A DNA stretch of 5,770 nucleotides. Source: Chloroflexota bacterium (GTDB lineage: Bacteria; Chloroflexota; Anaerolineae; 4572-78; J111). Positions within the stretch are counted from its first letter, which is position 1. Each line of letters starts with the position of its first letter. The notes beneath the pieces are model-generated. The model ran no database searches. It saw only the letters and a list, made by a program, of their open reading frames with translations, and was not told the origin of the DNA. The translations under genes and the position numbers were made by a program. The stretch is from contig RFJF01000029.1 of the NCBI GenBank assembly GCA_003695455.1, positions 1 to 5,770 of the forward strand, written 5' to 3'. Positions 1 through 4,669 of the stretch are shown here, piece after piece.

Positions 1-1868
1 CCTTTGGAGTGCAGCGGCCCACCCAGTTCAACCTCGCGTTCAATATCCACAAATTTACCCCGGCCCAGCCGCACGCGGGCCGTAATCCGGCTGGGGCGGC
101 CAAATGAAAACTGACCCATGCTCAGCACAGACAGGCCGTTAATTTGCCCAATTTGCTCGCCGTCGGTGTCAATTAAAATGGTGCCGCGCTCAATTTGCTC
201 CTGCATTCGCTCCCGGATGCGGCTGTTCCGCTGCATTTGGGCGTTAATAGCCTGTTCCACATCGGCGGCGGTAACAACGCCGTTGCCGTGCTGTCCGGCC
301 CAGTAATCGGCTTCGCGTAGCAAGTCGGCAACGCCCTGCATGCGGGTAGAAAGTTTGGCAGAATCACCCACCATCCGCGAGGAGTGCTCGATGACGCGGG
401 CTACAGCGGTGCGGTCAAAGTGGCGCAAACTTTCTTTTTTTGCCAGCGTGCCAATGAGCCGGGCGTAAAGCAAATTGTTTTCCGGCGTGCGGTCCATCTC
501 TTCTTCAAAATCTACCACCACCTTGAACAACTCGCTAAAGTCAGGGTCGTGTTCGCATAGCAAATAGTAGAGCATCCGGTCACCAATTAACACAATCTTG
601 ACATCCAGCGGGATGGGTTCCGGCTCAAGCGAGATAGTGTTAATAACGCCGTATTGCTGCCCTAAAGACTCAATGGTGATTTCACGGGCGCGGAGAAGCC
701 GCTTGAGCGCCTCCCATGTTTCAGGTTGTCTCAGCACTTTGTGGGCGTCAATGATCAGGTAGCCGCCGTTTGCCTGGTGCAGTGAGCCGGGCCGGATGAG
801 CGTGAAATCGGTAATGAGCGTTCCGGCATGGGACATGATGTGTTCCATCCGGCCAATCAGGTTGGGGTAGGTGGGGTGATTCTGGTAAACAACCGGTGCA
901 CCTTTGGTGGTGGTGTTATTTACCAGTACATTGATTTGATACCGCCGCGTAGAGGGCGGCCCCTGTAGCGCGCGCGGCACCGGAATGCCGGACAGCACAG
1001 GGGCAACATCTTCATCCTTTTTTCGGAAATCATCAACGTTGTCCACAATATCATTTTGCATGGCATCCAGGTGGGCCAGCACAGCCGGTTGGTCGCTGAA
1101 TTTTTCACGGATTTCATCCAGCAGGTGGCCCACGGCAAAGAGTGCAATTTCGCGGTCAAGCTGGCGAATGTTTTCACGGTGTTTGCGTTCCAGTTGCTGG
1201 ATTTTTTTAATGGTGGCTTGCAGTTCATTTTGCAATGCGCCCAGGCGCGTTTCAATTTGCTCCTGTTCTTCTTTGGGGAGTTTCTGGTAATCCTCCGGAC
1301 TGATGACTTGCCCTTCTCGCAGCGGGGCAAACGCCAGCCCGGCCTGTGAGCGGATGAGCGCAAAGTTTTCTGATTTGGCGCGCTGTTGCATATTGTTAAA
1401 ATACTCATCCTGCTTTTTTGCGAGCGCTTCTTCCAGTGCCGCTTTGCGGGTGCGGTAATCATCACCGTCAAATGTGGCAGGGATAGCGGTATGCAATTCC
1501 TGAATTAACGTTTCAACGGTTTGTTGCAGTACACAAGCCTGACCCGCCGGCAGGCGCAGCGCACGTGGTTTCTGCGGGTTTTCAAAATTGTTAACGTAAC
1601 ACCAATCGTTGGGCACAGGTTCGGTGGCCGATTTCTGTTCCAGAAACTGGCTGATTGCGGTGTGTTTGCCGGTGCCGTGCGGCCCCAGTACGTACAAATT
1701 GTACCCTTCCTGCCGGATACCGATGCCAAATTGCACCGCTTCTACTGCGCGTGTTTGCCCAATCAGGCCCTCCAGTGATTCCACATCGGCGGTGGTTTTA
1801 AAGGTAAATTGATTGGGGTCGCATCTTCGATAAAGTTTGTCCGGGCCAAGCGAGTTTGTACTGTCCAC
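1..1868 (-). CDS. Lon-like AAA+ ATP-dependent protease (LonB/YcbZ-type), C-terminus beyond left edge
   Basis: This is a cytoplasmic ATP-dependent protease of the LonB/YcbZ-like branch (AAA_32 ATPase plus Lon proteolytic domain). 622 codons are visible without a stop. Relatives are usually around 800 residues, so roughly the last 180 are missing, including the catalytic Ser and Lys. The P-loop is at residues 62-70 (GPHGTGKHT). A charged helical arm spans about 197-255 and contains the family signature LFAVGHLLDEIREKF. Walker B is GGYLIID (D374). Sensor 1 is KIVLIGD (424-430), followed by YYLL and DFEEEMDRT. The STR at 507-509 probably carries sensor 2. The Lon domain begins near 560 with GQINGL (574-579) and FGRPSRIT (589-596), then IEREVELGG just before the edge. 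The GTG start is set by AGGAGG seven bases upstream; no ATG lies upstream in frame. One oddity is that the Ser/Thr normally following the Walker A lysine is His69. Family assignment is secure; its cellular substrates are unknown. Confidence 0.95.
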   Translation of the reverse strand, partial: MDSTNSLGPDKLYRRCDPNQFTFKTTADVESLEGLIGQTRAVEAVQFGIGIRQEGYNLYVLGPHGTGKHTAISQFLEQKSATEPVPNDWCYVNNFENPQKPRALRLPAGQACVLQQTVETLIQELHTAIPATFDGDDYRTRKAALEEALAKKQDEYFNNMQQRAKSENFALIRSQAGLAFAPLREGQVISPEDYQKLPKEEQEQIETRLGALQNELQATIKKIQQLERKHRENIRQLDREIALFAVGHLLDEIREKFSDQPAVLAHLDAMQNDIVDNVDDFRKKDEDVAPVLSGIPVPRALQGPPSTRRYQINVLVNNTTTKGAPVVYQNHPTYPNLIGRMEHIMSHAGTLITDFTLIRPGSLHQANGGYLIIDAHKVLRQPETWEALKRLLRAREITIESLGQQYGVINTISLEPEPIPLDVKIVLIGDRMLYYLLCEHDPDFSELFKVVVDFEEEMDRTPENNLLYARLIGTLAKKESLRHFDRTAVARVIEHSSRMVGDSAKLSTRMQGVADLLREADYWAGQHGNGVVTAADVEQAINAQMQRNSRIRERMQEQIERGTILIDTDGEQIGQINGLSVLSMGQFSFGRPSRITARVRLGRGKFVDIEREVELGGPLHSK

Positions 1869-1875
1869 CAGGTTG

Positions 1876-1881
1876 CCTCCT
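1876..1881 (-). promoter_or_regulatory. Ribosome binding site of the Lon-like gene (AGGAGG)
   Basis: A perfect AGGAGG on the minus strand sits seven bases before the GTG at 1868-1866. It decides the start: the reading frame continues open upstream but offers no ATG, and no other start candidate has a comparable site. Confidence 0.85.
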
Positions 1882-1910
1882 GTGAGGGTATTGTCTCTTT
1901 CGTTACAACC

Positions 1911-1939
1911 ATTATAACCGGATTTTGCCGGTTCGGGGA
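1911..1939 (-). promoter_or_regulatory. Candidate promoter of the Lon-like gene with a dyad in its spacer
   Basis: A perfect TATAAT (1916-1911, minus strand) lies 42 bases upstream of the GTG start. At the normal 17-bp spacing the -35 position (1939-1934) reads TCCCCG, a poor match. A better hexamer, TTGATT, is 22 bp away and falls in the tail of the preceding terminator. The spacer contains the inverted repeat AACCGG-N6-CCGGTT (1933-1916), which abuts and overlaps the -10 by one base. A strong -10, a weak -35 and a spacer dyad suggest a regulated promoter, but this rests on pattern only. Confidence 0.5.
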
Positions 1940-1942
1940 ATC

Positions 1943-1972
1943 AAAAACTGGCCTGCTTACAGCAGGCCAGTT
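1943..1972 (-). terminator. Rho-independent terminator after the deoxynucleoside kinase gene
   Basis: An 11-bp perfect stem (arms 1972-1962 and 1956-1946, GC-rich core) encloses the five-base loop TGTAA and runs into five consecutive T on the minus strand. It begins 20 bases after the kinase stop codon. It separates the kinase transcript from the Lon-like gene. On the plus strand no T-tract follows the stem, so the orientation is clear. Confidence 0.9.
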
Positions 1973-1991
1973 GGCAGTAACGGGTTGGTGG

Positions 1992-2639
1992 TTACACGTG
2001 CCGGACCAGCACTTTTTCCCGCAGCCCCAGGGCATTGAGAATTTGGTCCTTGATTACGTAAAAATCGTCAGAAAATCGAACAAAATCCAGCAGGTCTGTT
2101 TCAATGGTCAGAATGGGACACAGGGTAAAATCCTCGCTCCACTCGCGGTACAGCTCGTTGAGTTGCTGCAAGTACAGCGGCGAGATGTCCTGCTCAAAAT
2201 CGCGTCCGCGGCGGTGGATGCGCTCGATCAGCGTGGGAATGCTGGCCTTGAGGTAAACAATCAATTTGGGCGGCGGCACAATCTGGATGAATTCTTCGTA
2301 CAAATCACGGTAGAGCTGGTAATCGCGGGGGGTCATATTTTTTCGATGAAACAGGTTGCGGGCAAAAATGCCGGCGTCCTCGTACACACTGCGGTCCTGC
2401 ACCACGTGATTGGGGTGGTTAGCAATCTGCCGGTGGTAGCGCAGCCGCCGGGACAGGAAAAAAAGCTGCGAATGGAAACTCCAGCGGGGCATATCAGTGT
2501 AAAAATCAGCCAGATAGGGGTTGTCATCCACGGCTTCGTAAAACGGTGTCCAGCCCAACTCATCGGCCAGCATCCGGGTGAGGCTGCTTTTGCCCACGCC
2601 CATATTTCCTGCCACGGCAATCGAATATTTTTCCACCAT
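1992..2639 (-). CDS. Deoxynucleoside kinase (deoxyguanosine/deoxyadenosine kinase type)
   Basis: This 215-residue protein belongs to the bacterial deoxynucleoside kinase family, which phosphorylates deoxynucleosides to dNMPs with ATP for purine or pyrimidine salvage in the cytoplasm. The P-loop is GNMGVGKSS (11-19). The base and sugar pocket is seen as E35 with DDNPYL (38-43) and RWSFHSQ (52-58). The catalytic and specificity region is QDRSVYEDAGIFA (81-93), and the LID arginines are in RRGRDFE (143-149). The YEDA.IFA form resembles dGK/dAK enzymes more than thymidine kinases, but sequence alone does not fix the preferred nucleoside. I chose the ATG at 2639-2637: it places the P-loop at the usual distance from the N-terminus and has AGGAGG 11 bases upstream, slightly long. 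The frame is open further upstream, but the ATG at 2708 lies inside a terminator stem and the ATG at 2660 has no ribosome site. The gene is followed by its own terminator. Confidence 0.95.
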   Translation of the reverse strand: MVEKYSIAVAGNMGVGKSSLTRMLADELGWTPFYEAVDDNPYLADFYTDMPRWSFHSQLFFLSRRLRYHRQIANHPNHVVQDRSVYEDAGIFARNLFHRKNMTPRDYQLYRDLYEEFIQIVPPPKLIVYLKASIPTLIERIHRRGRDFEQDISPLYLQQLNELYREWSEDFTLCPILTIETDLLDFVRFSDDFYVIKDQILNALGLREKVLVRHV

Positions 2640-2650
2640 CTCTTCTTTTC

Positions 2651-2656
2651 CCTCCT
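2651..2656 (-). promoter_or_regulatory. Ribosome binding site of the deoxynucleoside kinase (AGGAGG)
   Basis: AGGAGG on the minus strand lies 11 bases before the ATG at 2639. The spacing is longer than ideal, but it is the only good site, and it falls inside the coding sequence if either upstream ATG were used. It therefore supports the shorter 215-residue protein. Confidence 0.65.
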
Positions 2657-2692
2657 GCATCGGTAAAAATCGGGATGAAATAAACTTGTCAT

Positions 2693-2726
2693 AAAAAAAC
2701 CGCTGCATTTGATGGAAATGCGGCGG
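2693..2726 (-). terminator. Intrinsic terminator upstream of the deoxynucleoside kinase
   Basis: On the minus strand an 11-position stem (arms 2726-2716 and 2710-2700, one internal C/A mismatch) with a five-base loop CCATC is followed directly by seven T (2699-2693). This is a strong Rho-independent terminator. It lies 54 bases before the kinase start codon and begins right after the TGA of a possible 42-codon ORF. It either ends a short independent transcript or acts as a conditional attenuator of the kinase. I see no convincing promoter between it and the kinase. Confidence 0.85.
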
Positions 2727-2855
2727 TCAGAAAACCCGTTGAGGCACAGCAACCTGAATTCGGGTAGATATAACTATTTTGGCCGGCTCCGGAAGAGGCG
2801 CCGGCCTTGTTTCTTCAGTTTTTGATTGCAAGAGTTTGTGTTGTTGCGGGAACAT
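2727..2855 (-). CDS. Possible small ORF (42 aa), unknown function
   Basis: An ATG at 2855-2853 opens a 42-residue reading frame ending in TGA at 2729-2727, exactly where the terminator stem begins. It lies about 32 bases downstream of the predicted transcription start. The product is polar at the N-terminus, proline-rich in the middle (RPAPLPEPAK) and ends with a short hydrophobic, basic segment (RIQVAVPQRVF). It has no signal peptide or membrane span and I do not recognise it. Evidence against coding is real: there is no clear ribosome site, GC at third positions is modest (about 17 of 41), rare codons such as ATA and AGG occur, and a 43-codon open frame is not unlikely by chance. The positioning between a strong promoter and a terminator is the main argument for it. 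A structured RNA is an equal alternative. Confidence 0.3.
   Translation of the reverse strand: MFPQQHKLLQSKTEETRPAPLPEPAKIVISTRIQVAVPQRVF
2781..2806 (-). other. GC-rich hairpin in the leader upstream of the kinase
   Basis: The inverted repeat GGCCGGC / GCCGGCC (arms 2781-2787 and 2800-2806) with a 12-base interior forms a very stable hairpin in RNA from either strand. On the minus strand it is followed by AAAATA, so it is not a terminator there. On the plus strand it is followed by a mixed T-rich stretch (TTGTTTCTTC), which is only weakly terminator-like, and no plus-strand gene precedes it. It may be a structural element of a leader RNA, and it overlaps the possible 42-codon ORF. Confidence 0.45.
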
Positions 2856-2893
2856 TGTGACTTTATACCTGACTTGCCCAGTCGCTTGAATTC

Positions 2894-2922
2894 ATTGTAA
2901 CACTATATACAGGGTGTGTAAA
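2894..2922 (-). promoter_or_regulatory. Sigma70-type promoter reading toward the deoxynucleoside kinase
   Basis: On the minus strand TTTACA (2922-2917) and TACAAT (2899-2894) are separated by exactly 17 bp, each matching consensus at five of six positions. The expected transcription start is near 2887. The transcript would cover the possible small ORF and the GC hairpin and reach the terminator at 2693-2726. The -35 sits between the two halves of the dyad ATACAGG-N19-CCTGTAT, so repression by a dimeric regulator is plausible. Confidence 0.65.
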
Positions 2923-2939
2923 GGATTTTTAACCTGTAT
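2907..2939. promoter_or_regulatory. Dyad ATACAGG-N19-CCTGTAT around the -35 element
   Basis: Seven-base inverted half-sites at 2907-2913 and 2933-2939 flank the -35 box of the promoter at 2894-2922. The same half-site core (ATACAG / CTGTAT) and the same 19-base gap recur at 3874-3906, upstream of the PHP gene. This suggests either a common operator or a related structural element. The regulator is not identified. Confidence 0.4.
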
Positions 2940-2955
2940 TTAGTGGTTTTAAACC

Positions 2956-3845
2956 TTAAACTTTTTCAGCCGGTCGTTTTGAGCGCAGTTGCTGCCAGCC
3001 GGTTTTGAGTGCGGCAAATTGCCGGGGAGTCAACCCCACATCGCCCACGTCCACCGATTCACCGGCCCGCCCGTGAAAATCGGTGCCGCCGCTTTGCAGC
3101 AGCCCCAATTCCCGCGCCAGCGCCTCGATGCGGGCCACCCATCGTCCGCCATCTGGCCCGCCGTAGGGGTAGAACACCTCCACACCTTCCAGCCCGGCGG
3201 CGTGGGCATTGCGAACCGCGGCGATGGGGTCAATACCGCTGTACACACCGGGATGGGCCAGCACCGGCACACCGCCTGCGTTTTTCACCAGCGCAATCGC
3301 CTGAGCCACGGTCAGACTGAAGGGGCGCGCCATGTGCGCCTTTTTGCCCGCCCCCAAATATTCATCAAATACCTGCTGCATGGTTTCAAAGCGGCCCGGA
3401 TTGCGCTCCATCAGCACCGCCGCAATGTGCGGACGGCCCGGCACACCGGTGACGCGCGCCAGCACGGCATCTACCGGGATGTCAAACCCAAATGATTGCA
3501 GTTTTTTGATTTGGCTGATTTTTGCTCAAGCCGCCCCTGCTTGATTTTGCCCATCATTTCCAGCAGCGCCGGGTGTGCCGGGTTGATGAAATACCCCAGT
3601 AAGTGAATTCCCACAAAATGTTTGGCGCGCTCGTGGCGGGTGCTGAATTCCACGCCGGGCACAATCTCCACACCCAACTCGCGCCCGGCGGCCTGCGCCC
3701 CGGCAATGCCGTCGAGTGTGTCGTGGTCGGCAATGCCCAGCACGCGCACGCCGCGCCGCGCGGCGCGGGCCACCAGTTCGGCGGGGGTGTGCGTTCCGTC
3801 CGAGGCCGTGGTGTGGGTGTGCAAATCTATTTCAACATGAGCCAT
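2956..3845 (-). pseudogene. PHP-domain phosphoesterase (YciV/RNase AM-like) broken by a -1 frameshift
   Basis: This gene would encode a metal-dependent phosphoesterase of the PHP family. Relatives of the YciV/RNase AM type act on nucleoside 3',5'-bisphosphates and RNA 5' ends. The first frame gives 124 residues and stops at TAG 3473-3471. The rest continues in the -1 frame to TAA 2958-2956. One extra A in the A5 run at 3523-3519 would restore a 296-residue protein, normal for the family. All metal-ligand motifs are kept across both parts: HTH (9-11), DHD (40-42), E66, H81, then (restored numbering) GRPH to H140, AHP (H198) and GGTDFHG (D256, H258). The start ATG at 3845 is well placed before the HTH motif but lacks a clear ribosome site. 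Intact motifs mean the break is recent, an assembly or sequencing error, or bypassed by ribosomal or transcriptional slippage. It lies 74 bp after plsY and may share its transcript. Confidence 0.9.
3501..3507 (-). other. Slippery heptamer A AAA AAC at the frameshift region
   Basis: On the minus strand 3507-3501 reads A AAA AAC in phase with the upstream PHP frame (codons TCA AAA AAC), the canonical arrangement for -1 ribosomal slippage. Slipping here moves translation into the frame encoding the rest of the protein, before the zero-frame stop at 3473-3471. Only weak local hairpins are visible downstream, and the nearest Shine-Dalgarno-like stretch lies well upstream. Use as a programmed site is therefore unproven. 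Confidence 0.35.
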
Positions 3846-3869
3846 GGGGAATGTTTGGGGGTCAAATAT

Positions 3870-3910
3870 CAGAATACAGAAAGAGGTGTTTGGGTTGTGT
3901 CTGTATTCTG
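3870..3910. promoter_or_regulatory. 11-bp perfect dyad between plsY and the PHP gene
   Basis: CAGAATACAGA (3870-3880) and TCTGTATTCTG (3900-3910) are perfect inverted copies separated by 19 bases, so the half-sites repeat every 30 bp, about three helical turns. They fill the gap between plsY and the PHP gene. No T-tract follows on either strand and the stem is AT-rich, so an operator or RNA-processing hairpin is likelier than a terminator. The inner seven bases match the dyad at 2907-2939 in core sequence and spacing. Confidence 0.6.
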
Positions 3911-3919
3911 GAATCTACC

Positions 3920-4594
3920 CTAAATTTTGGTGATGTTTTCGGTTTTTTTGCCGCCCACCCGCCGTTCGGTGCCGGCCCGGATACGGGCGTAATTGGGCCG
4001 CAGGGCGTTGATGATAATTGCCGCCACCAGCACCGGCCCCAGCACGTAAATAAAGGGGATGTAGCCCAGCGCCGCAAAAATCACAAAGAAAATGATGCCG
4101 GTAATGGCTACGGTGGTGGACAAAATGGAGGCGTAGCGGCTGACAGCCAGCGCCACCAGCGCGCAGGCCGCAGACAGCAGCGCCGACGGAAAACTGGCTC
4201 CGCCCAGCGCGCCGATGGCCGTGCCCGCGCCCACACCGCCTTTAAATCCCAGAAAAATGGAATGATTGTGGCCCAGTACTGCCGCCGGCATGGTCAGCGC
4301 CACAAACAGCGCCACCATATTATCCTGCGCCACGCCGTTATTCAACAGCAGCGCAAAAATCGGCAAAAGCTGTTTGGCAAAGTAGACCGGCAGCAGCCCC
4401 TTGAACACATCGCCCATCACGGTCAGCCCGGCGGCCGTAACTCCGGCGGCCCGCAGAACGTTGGTGCCGCCAATTCGTCCGCTGCCGGAGGCTGTCACAT
4501 CCACGCCGTAGGCCCGCGCCACCAGATACCCCACCGGGATTGACCCGGACAGGTAAGCGATCACCACGGCCAAAATCCCCAAAACAAAAATCAT
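3920..4594 (-). CDS. plsY: PlsY-family acyl-phosphate:glycerol-3-phosphate acyltransferase
   Basis: This 224-residue integral membrane protein is the likely glycerol-3-phosphate acyltransferase, moving an acyl group from acyl-phosphate to glycerol 3-phosphate to form lysophosphatidate, the first step of phospholipid synthesis. Motif 1 is YLSGSIPVGYLVAR (14-27), at the end of the first membrane span. Motif 2 appears as SGSGRIGGTNVLRAAG near 36-51. The third motif region contains GHNHSIFLGFKGGVG. Several further hydrophobic spans follow, and the tail after about 200 is basic and polar. Length is close to the usual 200-220. Two motif positions differ from well-studied enzymes: Arg replaces Asn in the usual SGNxGxTN, and Val replaces the second Lys of FKGGKG. 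A divergent clade or changed acceptor is possible. The ATG at 4594 is supported by GGAG seven bases upstream and by a strong promoter in the gap behind it. It follows a glycerol-kinase-like gene, whose product could supply its substrate. Confidence 0.9.
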   Translation of the reverse strand: MIFVLGILAVVIAYLSGSIPVGYLVARAYGVDVTASGSGRIGGTNVLRAAGVTAAGLTVMGDVFKGLLPVYFAKQLLPIFALLLNNGVAQDNMVALFVALTMPAAVLGHNHSIFLGFKGGVGAGTAIGALGGASFPSALLSAACALVALAVSRYASILSTTVAITGIIFFVIFAALGYIPFIYVLGPVLVAAIIINALRPNYARIRAGTERRVGGKKTENITKI

Positions 4595-4601
4595 GGCGAT
4601 T

Positions 4602-4605
4602 CTCC
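4602..4605 (-). promoter_or_regulatory. Ribosome binding site of plsY (GGAG)
   Basis: GGAG on the minus strand lies seven bases before the ATG at 4594-4592, fixing the plsY start. The predicted leader from the promoter at 4627-4655 is only about 26 bases, leaving no room for a riboswitch. Confidence 0.7.
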
Positions 4606-4626
4606 AAGTTTACTAATTTTGAGTGG

Positions 4627-4655
4627 AGTATATTCCCAAAAAAAAGAGGAGTCAA
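4627..4655 (-). promoter_or_regulatory. Sigma70-type promoter of plsY
   Basis: On the minus strand TTGACT (4655-4650) and TATACT (4632-4627) are separated by exactly 17 bp, each matching consensus at five of six positions. The expected start is near 4620. The spacer contains a run of eight T (4644-4637). The promoter starts 15 bases after the kinase stop codon, so plsY and the PHP gene can be transcribed independently of the kinase. Confidence 0.7.
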
Positions 4656-4669
4656 ACCATCCGCGGCGG

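Noticed and set aside
1809..2666. 285-residue open frame on the plus strand
   Set aside because: It is antisense to the deoxynucleoside kinase, which has all its family motifs on the minus strand; it also spans a terminator and shows no recognisable domain.
2640..2708. Longer deoxynucleoside kinase starting at ATG 2708 or 2660
   Set aside because: ATG 2708 lies in a terminator stem and ATG 2660 has no ribosome site; the extra residues are unlike the family N-terminus, while ATG 2639 has AGGAGG upstream.
2690..2890. 6S RNA, T-box or known riboswitch in the kinase leader
   Set aside because: The 5' and 3' ends do not pair into a rod, no T-box consensus is present, and no purine, SAM, preQ1 or other familiar core could be matched by eye.
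2863..2895. Ten-codon ORF starting at the ATG at 2895, before the possible small ORF
   Set aside because: Its ATG overlaps the -10 box and lies upstream of the predicted transcription start, so it would not be transcribed from that promoter.
2907..3910. LexA (SOS) boxes
   Set aside because: The half-sites CTGTAT and ATACAG resemble E. coli LexA halves but are in reversed order and 19-21 bases apart, not an SOS box arrangement.
3870..3910. Terminator after plsY
   Set aside because: The stem is AT-rich with a 19-base loop and no T-tract follows on either strand.
3716..4543. 275-residue open frame on the plus strand
   Set aside because: It is antisense to plsY and the PHP gene; its Arg/His/Gln-rich composition is typical of a shadow frame in GC-rich DNA.
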